From NCBI RefSeq assembly GCF_018599195.1, contig NZ_JAHFVK010000001.1:620001-684000 (forward strand): a stretch of 64,000 nucleotides of DNA, in the 5' to 3' direction. The first letter of the stretch is position 1. Each line of letters begins with the position of its first letter. A model generated the notes under the pieces. It was not told the origin of the DNA, made no database searches, and saw only the letters and a list, made by a program, of their open reading frames with translations. Shown piece after piece: positions 37,624-48,885 of this stretch. The translations under genes and the position numbers were made by a program. The DNA is from Croceibacterium selenioxidans. Lineage in GTDB: Bacteria > Pseudomonadota > Alphaproteobacteria > Sphingomonadales > Sphingomonadaceae.

Positions 37624-38306
37624 GCCTTGACCCGGGCCTTGCGTCGCCGGAACAATAGTGTGCAGCCGAGCGCCGCTCCCATGACGGAAAGCGCGGCGAA
37701 CACAATCAGGATCGGATGATGCGCATTCTCGCGGGTCTGAAGGTCCATGATGTGCAGGCCCCACATCACGTCATAGAGACGCCATTGCGGCGTGCGCAGC
37801 GCAAGCACCTCGCCGGTGGTATCGTCGATATAGACACGCGTTCCGTCGGCATAAGTCGCTTGCCACACCGCCGCCTTGGAACGCGCATCGTTCGGGGCCT
37901 CGCCTGGCGGGAAATAGGTTACGGCCTGCCGAGCCGCTTTCCCGGCGTAGGCCGTATCGGCGATCCTGCCGGCTTCGTCCTTGACCACCGGGGACAGGGC
38001 CGCGCTCCCGTCTGCTGAATACCGCCAAACGCTTCCTTCGGCGGACGTGATGACCCAGGCGGGCCCACTCGGCAGAGAGACGAGGCGCGCTGCGCGGATC
38101 GGTTCGCCCAGCTTCGAAGGAAAGCTGACCGTCGCCGGGTTAATCGAGGCCTGCTCGGCGCGCAGCTGATCCCCGCGGACGTCCTCGATCGGCCGGGCGG
38201 CCATGTAGAGCCCGGTCACGGTCCACATCAGGATCGGAATGCCGACGAGCCAGCCGAGCCAGATGTGCCAGCGTGCGAAGCGCTGCATGATGCGTTGCCG
38301 TGCCAT
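37620..38306 (-). CDS. PepSY-domain membrane protein
   Basis: The 228-residue product has an N-terminal helix (ARWHIWLGWLVGIPILMWTVTGLYM), a periplasmic PepSY-like domain (VWQATYADGTRVYIDDTTGEVLALRTPQWRLYDVMWGLHIMD) and a second helix (PILIVFAALSVMGAALGCTLLF). This is the PiuB/PepSY-TM plan. Relatives are linked to iron reduction or siderophore uptake, or to respiratory complexes, but nothing here fixes the role. It is coupled to the TRIC gene. Confidence 0.8.
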   Translation of the reverse strand: MARQRIMQRFARWHIWLGWLVGIPILMWTVTGLYMAARPIEDVRGDQLRAEQASINPATVSFPSKLGEPIRAARLVSLPSGPAWVITSAEGSVWRYSADGSAALSPVVKDEAGRIADTAYAGKAARQAVTYFPPGEAPNDARSKAAVWQATYADGTRVYIDDTTGEVLALRTPQWRLYDVMWGLHIMDLQTRENAHHPILIVFAALSVMGAALGCTLLFRRRKARVKA

Positions 38307-38315
38307 TGCGAGGAG

Positions 38316-38795
38316 TTACTCCGGGATGGCGCGATCCGCCAGCAACTCGGGCGCGATCGGCGGAAAGGGCAGCGGCAGCCGATCGGGCTCGACCCATTCG
38401 CGTCGGGCGAGACGGCTCATCAACCTCGCCTCGCTCCAATAGGGGACGAGCCACCGGGATTCTCCCAGCGGACTGGCGAGCAGGCGCTCGAGGATAGGCG
38501 CCAGCGCGGCATCGGAGCCCGCTTCGGCCAGGTAATTCGCCGTCGCGCGCAGTGAGGCGATGGTGATCGTCGCGTGATAGCCGCGCGTCTGCGTGTTGGA
38601 CACGCCTACGGCCTCGTTATAGCCGCGGATAATCGGACCCATGCCGCCATGCTTCAGAAGCACGTCGGGATGGCGCAGCAGCCAGAGGGCGGCGGCGAAA
38701 TGCGCGGCGTGGGTCCACTCGGCATAAGGGTGCGTCCGATCGAGCACGCCTGCGGCGATGCGCTCGATATCGGATTCGGAGTATAGGGAAGTCAT
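38316..38795 (-). CDS. conserved hypothetical protein
   Basis: The 159-residue, mainly helical product has no signal peptide. Conserved-looking segments are PYAEWTHAAHFAAALWLLRH, IIRGYNEAVGV and TRGYHATITIA, with two histidines near the N-terminus and one mid-protein that could bind a metal. I recall this WTHxAH...YN...GYH pattern from uncharacterised bacterial proteins, but no function. It lies 9 nt upstream of the PepSY gene and probably shares its transcript. Confidence 0.7.
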   Translation of the reverse strand: MTSLYSESDIERIAAGVLDRTHPYAEWTHAAHFAAALWLLRHPDVLLKHGGMGPIIRGYNEAVGVSNTQTRGYHATITIASLRATANYLAEAGSDAALAPILERLLASPLGESRWLVPYWSEARLMSRLARREWVEPDRLPLPFPPIAPELLADRAIPE

Positions 38796-38991
38796 TGGGG
38801 TCGTTCCTGTTCGGGAAGGTCCGACCGGTTTGCTGTCCGGCCAGGTGGGGCCGGGTGAGGCTGGGAGGGGCGGGATTTTACCCGCGGACCGTCCGCACGC
38901 ACACCCGCGATACCGCCTGTTGGCGGCCCGCGGCTTGAGTGCAGAAGATGAGCTTGCTCACGCCAGGGGCTTAGCAAGCCCGGGCTGTGGG

Positions 38992-39411
38992 TCAATCCTT
39001 GGCGAAAAGCTGTCCCAGATCGGCGAAAGCCTTCATCTCGATCGCGTTGCCGCTAGGATCGCGGAAGAACATCGTCGCCTGCTCGCCCGGCTGACCTTTG
39101 AAGCGGATGTGCGGTGCGATCACAAACTCCGTACCGGCGGCGGTGAGGCGGTCGGCGAGCGCCTGCCAATCGTCCAGCGTCAACACGATGCCGAAGTGCG
39201 GTACGGGCACATCGTGGCCATCGACGGGATTGGAGGCAGCGTCGCCCGTGACTCCGGACAAATGCGCGACGATCTGGTGGCCGTAGAAGTCGAAGTCGAT
39301 CCACTCGTTGCTGCTTCGTCCCTCGGGACACCCGATCACCCCGCCCCAGAAGGCGCGGGCGGCTTCCAGATCGTGGACCGGGAACGCGAGGTGGAACGGG
39401 CGCAGGGTCAT
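38992..39411 (-). CDS. VOC-superfamily (glyoxalase/dioxygenase fold) protein
   Basis: The 139-residue product has two beta-alpha-beta-beta-beta units: [25 protein letters not shown] and [17 protein letters not shown]...[22 protein letters not shown]. Metal-ligand candidates are the His of FHLAF, the His of VPHFGIV and the Glu of NAIEMK, so a metal site is plausible. The substrate is unknown. Its start overlaps the M20 gene stop by 4 nt. Confidence 0.85.
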   Translation of the reverse strand: MTLRPFHLAFPVHDLEAARAFWGGVIGCPEGRSSNEWIDFDFYGHQIVAHLSGVTGDAASNPVDGHDVPVPHFGIVLTLDDWQALADRLTAAGTEFVIAPHIRFKGQPGEQATMFFRDPSGNAIEMKAFADLGQLFAKD

Positions 39412-40769
39412 TGAGTGTTTCCAGGGACAGCAGTCTCGCGGCCCACGCCGCCGACGATAGCCATGACGATGGCGCTAACACCCGAGCGAATGGTGGGATC
39501 GGGACGCGGCGCAAAGAAGGGCGAGTGGTTGACCGGCAGGGGCTTGCCGTCGGCACGAGCCTGCGCGATCAGTTCCGGGTCATAGCCGCCTATGCCAAAG
39601 AACAGCGACGGCACGCCTGCGGAGACGAACTCCGAAAAGTCCTCGCTAGCGGAGACAGGGGGAGCGGTCGGGGACACAAGTTGCACCTGGTCGCCGTAAA
39701 GCGGTTTCAGCACCGCCTCTGCCTGTCGCACCATGCCGGCATCGTTGATCAGCGCTGCGGTCCCGCCGAGATAATTGATGGTCGGCTCTTCGGCCCGGGC
39801 CATTGTTGCCACGGCCTTGGCGGTGCGCGTCATTCCCTCGGTCAGCAATGAACGCACTTCGGGCGAGTGCGAACGCATGTTGACCTTGAGCACTGCATCG
39901 TCCGGGATGATGTTGGCAACCGTACCCGACTGGAACGCGCCGATCGTCAGCACGCCGAAAGCAGCGGCATCCTTTTCGCGGCTGATGACGGTCTGCACAT
40001 CGTTCACGAAGTGCGCGCCCATCGTGATCGGATCGATTGTCGCGCTCGGCATCGAGCCATGGCCGCCGCGGCCGTGGAAGGTGATTTCGTAGCTGTCCGA
40101 GGCGGCACCCGCCGGTCCGGAGCGCAAGTAGATCGTTCCGGCGGGCTCATTGCTGACATGGGCAGCGAAGGCGAAGTTCGGTTTAGGAAATCGTTCGAAC
40201 AACCCATCGGCAAGCATGGCGCGAGCGCCGCCCAGGCTCTCCTCGGCGGGTTGGCCGATGAACAGCAGGGTTCCCCTCCAACTGTCCTTCATCGCCACCA
40301 GCGCCTTCGCGGCGCCGACCCACCAGGCCATGTGGATGTCATGCCCGCAACTATGAGCGGTAAAGGTTTCGACACCTTCGAAGCTCTGCTTCGTGCGGCT
40401 GGCGTAGGGGAGGCCGGTCTTTTCCTCCATTGGCAGACCGTCCAACTCGGTGCGGACCAGAATTGTCGGGCCTTCGCCGTTGCGGAACACACCGACGACG
40501 CCGGTGCCACCGACCCCTTCGGTCACTTCGAAGCCCGCAGACCGTAACTGGTTGGCGAGCAGTGCCGCGGTGCGGGTTTCGTGCATCGCCAGTTCGGGAT
40601 GCGCGTGGATATCCTGGTAGAGCGCCTCGAGCTCAAGATAGGAACGGTCGAGCAGCGCGTCGAGCTGGACCCGAGCAGCCGCAAGGTCGGCCGGCTGGGC
40701 CTGCGCAGAGGGAGCGGCGGTCAGCGCGCTCGCCATGCCAAGTATAATCCAGAGGCCGGCCTTTCTCAT
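39408..40769 (-). CDS. M20 family amidohydrolase (IAA-amino acid hydrolase/HipO-like), exported
   Basis: The 453-residue product has a signal peptide ([22 protein letters not shown]) and the M20D metal-site motifs: [50 protein letters not shown] and [13 protein letters not shown]. The dimerisation domain includes [16 protein letters not shown]. Family enzymes hydrolyse N-acyl amino acids or conjugates; an export signal suggests scavenging in the periplasm. It is translationally coupled with the VOC gene downstream. Confidence 0.9.
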   Translation of the reverse strand: MRKAGLWIILGMASALTAAPSAQAQPADLAAARVQLDALLDRSYLELEALYQDIHAHPELAMHETRTAALLANQLRSAGFEVTEGVGGTGVVGVFRNGEGPTILVRTELDGLPMEEKTGLPYASRTKQSFEGVETFTAHSCGHDIHMAWWVGAAKALVAMKDSWRGTLLFIGQPAEESLGGARAMLADGLFERFPKPNFAFAAHVSNEPAGTIYLRSGPAGAASDSYEITFHGRGGHGSMPSATIDPITMGAHFVNDVQTVISREKDAAAFGVLTIGAFQSGTVANIIPDDAVLKVNMRSHSPEVRSLLTEGMTRTAKAVATMARAEEPTINYLGGTAALINDAGMVRQAEAVLKPLYGDQVQLVSPTAPPVSASEDFSEFVSAGVPSLFFGIGGYDPELIAQARADGKPLPVNHSPFFAPRPDPTIRSGVSAIVMAIVGGVGRETAVPGNTQ

Positions 40770-40785
40770 TGCGCGTGCCGGTCCC

Positions 40786-42186
40786 TCAAATATGGATTGG
40801 TTTGCCCTGTACCGCCATCGCCGCTTCCTTCAGTGCTTCCGAATGCGTCGGGTGGGCGTGGCAGGTGTAAGCAATATCTTCGCTGGTGGCGCCAAACTCC
40901 ATCGCCTGCGCCGCCTGTGCGATCATGGTGCCGGCGACCGAAGCGATGATCCACACACCAAGAACCCGGTCGGTCTTCGCATCGGCGACGACCTTAACGA
41001 AGCCGTCAGGCTCGTGGTTGGTCTTCGCGCGGCTGTTGGCGAGCATCGGGAACTTGCCGATCTTGACCTCGTGCCCGGCTTCCTTGGCCTGCTCTTCGGT
41101 CAGGCCCACGCCGGCGATCTCAGGCATGGTGTAGACCACGCTCGGGATGACCGCGTGATTCACGATGCCGGTCTGCCCGGCGATGTTCTCCGCCACGGCG
41201 ATGCCTTCGTCCTCGGCCTTGTGGGCGAGCATGGGGCCGGGGATTACGTCGCCGATGGCCCAGACGCCGTCCACCTTGGTGCGGAAGTCAGGGTCGGTTT
41301 CGATCTGGCCGCGTTTGTTGAGTTCGAGGCCGATGGCTTCGAGACCCAGGCCTTCGGTGTTGGGCCGGCGGCCGATCGAGACGAGCACGCAGTCGGCTTC
41401 GAGCGTTTCGCTGGCGCCACCTGCCGAGGGCTCGAGCGTGAGAGTAGCCTTCTTGCCCTTTACGGTCACGCCGGTGACCTTGGTCGAGAGCCGCAGGTCC
41501 ATGCCCTGCTTCTTGAAAAGCTTGGCCGCTTCCTTGCGGACTTCGCCGTCCATGCCGGGAAGAAGCTGGTCCAAAAATTCGACAACGGTAACTTCTGAGC
41601 CAAGCCGGCGCCACACGCTGCCGAGCTCGAGACCGATCACGCCGCCGCCGATGACCACCATTTTCTTGGGGACCGAAGCCAATTCGAGCGCCCCGGTGGA
41701 ATCCACCACCACGCCTTTCGAATTGTCAACTTCCACGCCCGGAAGCGGGGTCACCGAAGATCCGGTGGCGATGACCACGTTCTTCGCGGTGACAGTCTGT
41801 CCGCCGACGTCCACCGTGTGGGCGTTCTGGAACTTCGCCAGGCCTTTCACCCAGGTGACCTTGTTCTTCTTGAACAAGTACTCGATGCCGCCCGTCAGTT
41901 GCTTGACCGCATCGAGCCGCTGGCCGTGCATGGCGCCGAGATTGAGCTTGGGCGTAACTTCGACACCCAGCTTGGCCATCGCGCCGCCCGCTGCCGCCTC
42001 GAAGTATTCCGAGGCGTGGAGCATGGCCTTCGACGGGATGCACCCGACGTTGAGGCAAGTGCCGCCAAGCGTTTCGCGGCTTTCGGCGCAGGCGGTCTTC
42101 AGCCCGAGCTGCGCCGCGCGGATCGCGGCGACATACCCGCCGGGTCCGGAACCGATGACAAGCACGTCGTAGTCGTATTCAGCCAT
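40786..42186 (-). CDS. lpdA: dihydrolipoyl dehydrogenase (E3)
   Basis: The 466-residue flavoprotein reoxidises dihydrolipoamide in 2-oxo acid dehydrogenase complexes. It shows the FAD fold VIGSGPGGYVAAIRAAQLG, the redox disulfide GGTCLNVGCIPSKAML, NAD-binding VIGGGVIGLELGSVW and the catalytic histidine in CHAHPTHSEALKEA. Placement directly downstream of odhB indicates the 2-oxoglutarate dehydrogenase E3, possibly shared with others. Confidence 0.97.
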   Translation of the reverse strand: MAEYDYDVLVIGSGPGGYVAAIRAAQLGLKTACAESRETLGGTCLNVGCIPSKAMLHASEYFEAAAGGAMAKLGVEVTPKLNLGAMHGQRLDAVKQLTGGIEYLFKKNKVTWVKGLAKFQNAHTVDVGGQTVTAKNVVIATGSSVTPLPGVEVDNSKGVVVDSTGALELASVPKKMVVIGGGVIGLELGSVWRRLGSEVTVVEFLDQLLPGMDGEVRKEAAKLFKKQGMDLRLSTKVTGVTVKGKKATLTLEPSAGGASETLEADCVLVSIGRRPNTEGLGLEAIGLELNKRGQIETDPDFRTKVDGVWAIGDVIPGPMLAHKAEDEGIAVAENIAGQTGIVNHAVIPSVVYTMPEIAGVGLTEEQAKEAGHEVKIGKFPMLANSRAKTNHEPDGFVKVVADAKTDRVLGVWIIASVAGTMIAQAAQAMEFGATSEDIAYTCHAHPTHSEALKEAAMAVQGKPIHI

Positions 42187-42207
42187 GAGGCCTCCGTGGC
42201 GCGGGTT

Positions 42208-42290
42208 CGCCCTTCAACAGGCTCAGGACGAACGGCATGGGGTTTGCCGTAATACTTGCCGTTCGTGGTGAGCCTGTCGAACCACGAACG
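42208..42290. repeat. inverted pair of TTCGTGGTGAGCCTGTCGAA-type repeats
   Basis: CCTTCAACAGGCTCAGGACG (from 42211) faces GTTCGTGGTGAGCCTGTCGA (42261-42280) and a terminal ACCACGAAC. Same repeat family as 11195-11280. It fills the lpdA-odhB gap. Confidence 0.75.
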
Positions 42291-42300
42291 CCGCACAACC

Positions 42301-43542
<1,242 letters not shown>

Positions 43543-43614
43543 CGTGCACCATCCCAAAGTCCGAATGTCCGTTCGACACGAACGGACGAGAATTGATCCC
43601 AATCACAGCTCCAG

Positions 43615-46404
43615 TCACAGGCCCAACGCCTCGGCGACGAGCGCGTCCTGCTGTTCCTTGTGCCGGCTGGCCAAGCCCGTGGCGGGCGAGGCCGAGGCGT
43701 CGCGGCCGGCGTAGCTTGGGCGCATGCCCTTGTGCCCCGCCTCGGTCAGCGCGTCTTCGATCTGGCCGTCCACAAAGAACCAGGCGCCGTTGTTCTTCGG
43801 CTCTTCCTGGCACCAGACGACTTCCTTGAGGTTCTTCATGCGCCCCAGCCGCGCGGCGAGCGGCTCGCCCGGGAACGGATAGAGCTGCTCAAGACGGACG
43901 ATGGAGACGTCCTCGAGCTGTTCCTTCTCGCGCGTTTCCATCAGGTCGTAGGCGACCTTGCCGCTGCACAACACCAGACGCCGCACCTTGTCGTCGGCGA
44001 TGTCCTTGCGGTCTGACAGGATGCGCTTGAAGTGGCTCATGGCGACGAACTCGTCGGCGCTGCTCTTGGCCATCGGGTGGCGCAGAAGCGACTTCGGCGT
44101 CATGATCACCAGCGGCTTGCGGAACGAGCGCAACATCTGCCGGCGTAGCACGTGGAAGTAATTGGCCGGGCTGGTGATGTTGCACACCTGGATATTGTCG
44201 TTGGCGCAAAGCTGCAGGAAGCGCTCCAGCCGGGCCGACGAGTGTTCCGGTCCCTGGCCTTCGAAACCATGCGGCAACAGCAGCACCAGGCCGTTGGCGC
44301 GCAGCCACTTGGCCTCGCTCGCGGCAATATACTGATCGATGATGATCTGGGCGCCGTTGGCGAAGTCGCCGAATTGAGCCTCCCACAGCACCAGCGTCTT
44401 CGGATCGGCGGAAGCGAAGCCATATTCGAAGCCGAGCACGCCGTATTCGCTCAACGGGCTGTCGTAGACCTCGAACTTGCCGTGCGGCAACTGGCACAGC
44501 GGGATGAACTTGCGTTCGGTCTGCTGGTCGACCCAGATCGCATGACGCTGGCTAAAGGTGCCGCGCCCCGAATCCTGGCCGGACAAACGAACGCCGAAGC
44601 CTTCGGTCACCAGGCTGCCGAAGGCGAGCGCTTCGGCCGTGGACCAATCAAAGCCTTCGCCCGTCTCGAACATCAGCCGCTTGGCTTCGATCACCCGGCC
44701 CAGCGTCTTGTGGATCTGCAGGTCGTCCGGAACCGTGGTCAGCGTGCGGCCGAGGCTGTCGAACAGCTTGCGGTCGATCGCGGTTTCGACGTTGCGGCGC
44801 GCGGTTTCCGGGTCGGCGGGCTTGTGCAGCCCGCTCCAGCGTCCGCCGAACCAGTCGGCCTCGTTCGGCTTGTAGCTCTTGCCCGCGTCGAATTCGCCGT
44901 TGAGCAGGCCTTCGAACTCGTAGCGCATGTGCGGCGCGGTCTGGCCGTCGATCACACCTTCGGCGATCAGGCGATCGGCGTAGATTTCGCTGACGCGCTG
45001 ATGCTTGCGGATGCGGTCGTACATCAGCGGCTGAGTGAAGCTCGGCTCGTCGCCCTCGTTGTGCCCGAAGCGGCGATAGCACCACATGTCGATCACGATG
45101 TCGCGGCGGAACGTCTGCCGATATTCGATCGCGAGCTTGCAGGCGAAAGTCACCGCTTCGGGATCGTCGCCGTTGACGTGCAGGATCGGCGCCTGAACGC
45201 CCTTGGCGACATCCGAGGGGTAGGGGCTGGAACGCGCGAACTGCGGGCTCGTGGTGAAACCGATCTGGTTGTTGATCACGAAGTGCAGACAGCCGCCGGT
45301 ATTGTAGCCGCGCACGCCCGAGAAACCGAGGCACTCCCACACGATGCCCTGGCCGGCGAAGGCGGCATCGCCATGGATGAGCACCGGCAGGACCTGCTCA
45401 TGCTGAGTCAGATCGTCGCGGATCGCCTGCTGCGCGCGGGTCTTGCCGAGTACGACCGGATCGACCGTTTCGAGGTGGCTCGGATTCGGGACCAGGCTCA
45501 TATGAACCTTCACGCCGTCGAACTCGCGGTCCGTGCTCGTGCCGAGGTGATACTTCACGTCGCCCGATCCGCCGACGTCTTCGGGGTTGGCCGTACCGCC
45601 CGAAAACTCGTGGAAGATCACGCGATAAGGCTTGGCCATCACGTTGGCGAGCACGTTCAACCGGCCGCGGTGGGCCATGCCGTAGATGATCTCGCGCACG
45701 CCGAGCTGGCCGCCGTACTTGATGACGGCTTCGAGCGCCGGGATCATGGACTCGCCGCCGTCGAGGCCGAAGCGCTTGGTGCCGACGTATTTCTTGCCGA
45801 GGAACTTTTCGTACTCCTCGCCGCGGATGACCGCGCCCAGGATCGCCTTCTTGCCCTCGGGCGTGAAGGTGATGACCTTGTCCTTGCCTTCGATACGCTC
45901 CTGCAGGAAGCGGCGTTCGTCGACATCGGCGATGTGCATGTATTCGAGGCCGACGTGGCCGCAGTAGTTCTTGCGCAGGGTCTCGACCAGCTGGCGCACC
46001 GTGCCCCACTGGAATCCTAGCGTGCCGCCGAGATAGACCGGTCGGTCGAGCGCCTCGCCACTGAAGCCGTGATACTCCGGCGTCAGGTCTTCCGGCAGTT
46101 CGTGCTTGGTCAGGCCAAGCGGATCGAGATCGGCAGCAAGGTGGCCGCGCACCCGGTAAGTGCGCACGAGCATCATCGCCCGGATGGAATCGTCCGCAGC
46201 GCGCTCGATCGCCCCATCGTCCGCCGGCTTGCCTGCCTTGGCTGCGGCTTCCTTGACCGCGAGCTTCATCGCGGTCGGGTCCATCGCCTGGATCAGGTCG
46301 CCGCCATCATCGAGCGGCCAGCGCTTGTTGGCCCAGCTCGGCCCGGGCTGGGGGCCATCCTGAGCGGCAAGCTCGGGGAGGAAATTCTGCGCTTCGTTAC
46401 CCAT
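43615..46404 (-). CDS. odhA: 2-oxoglutarate dehydrogenase E1
   Basis: The 929-residue thiamine-diphosphate enzyme decarboxylates 2-oxoglutarate in the TCA cycle. Visible are the N-terminal E2-binding stretch, AHRGRLNVLANVMAKP, GDAAFAGQGIVWECLGFSGV and the ThDP site around GCLHFVINNQIGFTTSP. The C-terminal transketolase region has FEYGFASADPKTLVLWEAQFGDFANGAQIIIDQYI and LPHGFEGQGPEHSSARLERFLQL. Length matches the family. It lies between sucD and odhB. Confidence 0.98.
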   Translation of the reverse strand: MGNEAQNFLPELAAQDGPQPGPSWANKRWPLDDGGDLIQAMDPTAMKLAVKEAAAKAGKPADDGAIERAADDSIRAMMLVRTYRVRGHLAADLDPLGLTKHELPEDLTPEYHGFSGEALDRPVYLGGTLGFQWGTVRQLVETLRKNYCGHVGLEYMHIADVDERRFLQERIEGKDKVITFTPEGKKAILGAVIRGEEYEKFLGKKYVGTKRFGLDGGESMIPALEAVIKYGGQLGVREIIYGMAHRGRLNVLANVMAKPYRVIFHEFSGGTANPEDVGGSGDVKYHLGTSTDREFDGVKVHMSLVPNPSHLETVDPVVLGKTRAQQAIRDDLTQHEQVLPVLIHGDAAFAGQGIVWECLGFSGVRGYNTGGCLHFVINNQIGFTTSPQFARSSPYPSDVAKGVQAPILHVNGDDPEAVTFACKLAIEYRQTFRRDIVIDMWCYRRFGHNEGDEPSFTQPLMYDRIRKHQRVSEIYADRLIAEGVIDGQTAPHMRYEFEGLLNGEFDAGKSYKPNEADWFGGRWSGLHKPADPETARRNVETAIDRKLFDSLGRTLTTVPDDLQIHKTLGRVIEAKRLMFETGEGFDWSTAEALAFGSLVTEGFGVRLSGQDSGRGTFSQRHAIWVDQQTERKFIPLCQLPHGKFEVYDSPLSEYGVLGFEYGFASADPKTLVLWEAQFGDFANGAQIIIDQYIAASEAKWLRANGLVLLLPHGFEGQGPEHSSARLERFLQLCANDNIQVCNITSPANYFHVLRRQMLRSFRKPLVIMTPKSLLRHPMAKSSADEFVAMSHFKRILSDRKDIADDKVRRLVLCSGKVAYDLMETREKEQLEDVSIVRLEQLYPFPGEPLAARLGRMKNLKEVVWCQEEPKNNGAWFFVDGQIEDALTEAGHKGMRPSYAGRDASASPATGLASRHKEQQDALVAEALGL

Positions 46405-46436
46405 TGGGGCGTTCCTTGAAACCTAATCCGAAAGGG

Positions 46437-47327
46437 TCAGGCGAGTTCCTTCAACAGCGCGTCGAGCGTGGTGCCGAGTTCGCTGGGCGAGGCGGCGACG
46501 CGCACGCCCGCCTCTTCCATCGCCGCGATCTTGTCTTCGGCGCCGCCCTGGCCTCCCGAAACGATGGCCCCGGCATGGCCCATGCGGCGGCCCGGAGGGG
46601 CGGTGCGGCCGGCAATGAAGCCGACCATCGGCTTGCGGCGTCCGCGCTTGGCCTCGTCCTTGAGGAACTGCGCGGCTTCTTCTTCGGCAGTGCCGCCGAT
46701 CTCGCCGATCATGATGATCGACTTGGTGTCGTCGTCCGCCAGGAATAGCTCGAGCACGTCGATGAAGTTGGTGCCGTTGACCGGGTCGCCGCCGATGCCG
46801 ACGGCGGTCGTCTGGCCAAGGCCGATCTGGCTGGTCTGGAACACCGCTTCGTAAGTGAGGGTGCCCGAGCGGGAAACAACCCCGACCGAACCCTTCTTGA
46901 AGATCGAGCCCGGCATGATGCCGATCTTGCACTCTTCCGGGGTCAGGACACCAGGGCAGTTCGGGCCGATGAGGCGCGACTTGGAACCCGACAGCGCGCG
47001 CTTCACGCTGACCATGTCGAGCACCGGAATGCCTTCGGTGATGGCGACGATCAGCTCGATCTCGGCATCGATCGCCTCGAGGATCGAGTCCGCGGCGAAC
47101 GGCGGCGGCACGTAGATCACGCTGGCGGTGGCGCCGGTGGCGTGCTTGGCCTCCGCCACCGAGTTGAACACCGGCAGGCCGATGTGGGTCTGGCCGCCTT
47201 TGCCCGGCGTGACACCGGCAACCATCTGGGTGCCGTAGTCGAGCGCCTGCTGGGTGTGGAAGGTGCCGGTGTCACCGGTCATCCCCTGGGTGATGACCTT
47301 GGTGTTCTTGTTGACCAGGATACTCAT
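46437..47327 (-). CDS. sucD: succinate--CoA ligase subunit alpha
   Basis: The 296-residue alpha subunit forms the phosphohistidine intermediate of succinyl-CoA synthetase. The CoA-binding Rossmann start [43 protein letters not shown] and the phospho-His loop [30 protein letters not shown] are intact. Its partner beta subunit (sucC), usually the upstream neighbour, is not in the window. Confidence 0.97.
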   Translation of the reverse strand: MSILVNKNTKVITQGMTGDTGTFHTQQALDYGTQMVAGVTPGKGGQTHIGLPVFNSVAEAKHATGATASVIYVPPPFAADSILEAIDAEIELIVAITEGIPVLDMVSVKRALSGSKSRLIGPNCPGVLTPEECKIGIMPGSIFKKGSVGVVSRSGTLTYEAVFQTSQIGLGQTTAVGIGGDPVNGTNFIDVLELFLADDDTKSIIMIGEIGGTAEEEAAQFLKDEAKRGRRKPMVGFIAGRTAPPGRRMGHAGAIVSGGQGGAEDKIAAMEEAGVRVAASPSELGTTLDALLKELA

Positions 47328-47350
47328 GGCGTCTTCGTCCGTTCATCGTC

Positions 47351-47366
47351 ATCCCGGCGAAGGCCG
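47351..47366. repeat. CCGGCGAAGGCC-type repeat half
   Basis: ATCCCGGCGAAGGCCG at 47351 is the inverted counterpart of the palindrome at 47495-47516. The pair flanks the GIY-YIG remnant. Confidence 0.6.
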
Positions 47367-47375
47367 AGATCCAGC

Positions 47376-47470
47376 TTAGCTACAGATCGACTCGAACAGC
47401 TCGTCCCAGTCGGGGTTCATTTCTTCGATCACGCGCAGTTTCCAGGCGCGCTTTAACAATAAGGTCGCTT
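47376..47470 (-). pseudogene. C-terminal remnant of a GIY-YIG family nuclease
   Basis: The minus strand reads RAWKLRVIEEMNPDWDELFE, then SICS and stop at 47376. WK-LIEEMNPDW is the distinctive C-terminal motif of the small GIY-YIG proteins common beside these repeats in alphaproteobacteria. The catalytic N-terminal two thirds are absent; upstream sequence runs into the CCGGCCTTCGCCGG repeat. It appears to be a decayed gene in the sucD-mdh gap. Confidence 0.6.
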
Positions 47471-47494
47471 CGCAGCCCCTTTCCCTTTCGCTGG

Positions 47495-47516
47495 GTCCCG
47501 GCCTTCGCCGGGACGA
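47495..47516. repeat. CCGGCCTTCGCCGG-type repeat
   Basis: TCCCGGCCTTCGCCGGGACG starts at 47496, between mdh and the nuclease remnant. Same family as 13738-13758. Confidence 0.7.
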
Positions 47517-47527
47517 CGGCGGGAGGA

Positions 47528-48885
<1,358 letters not shown>

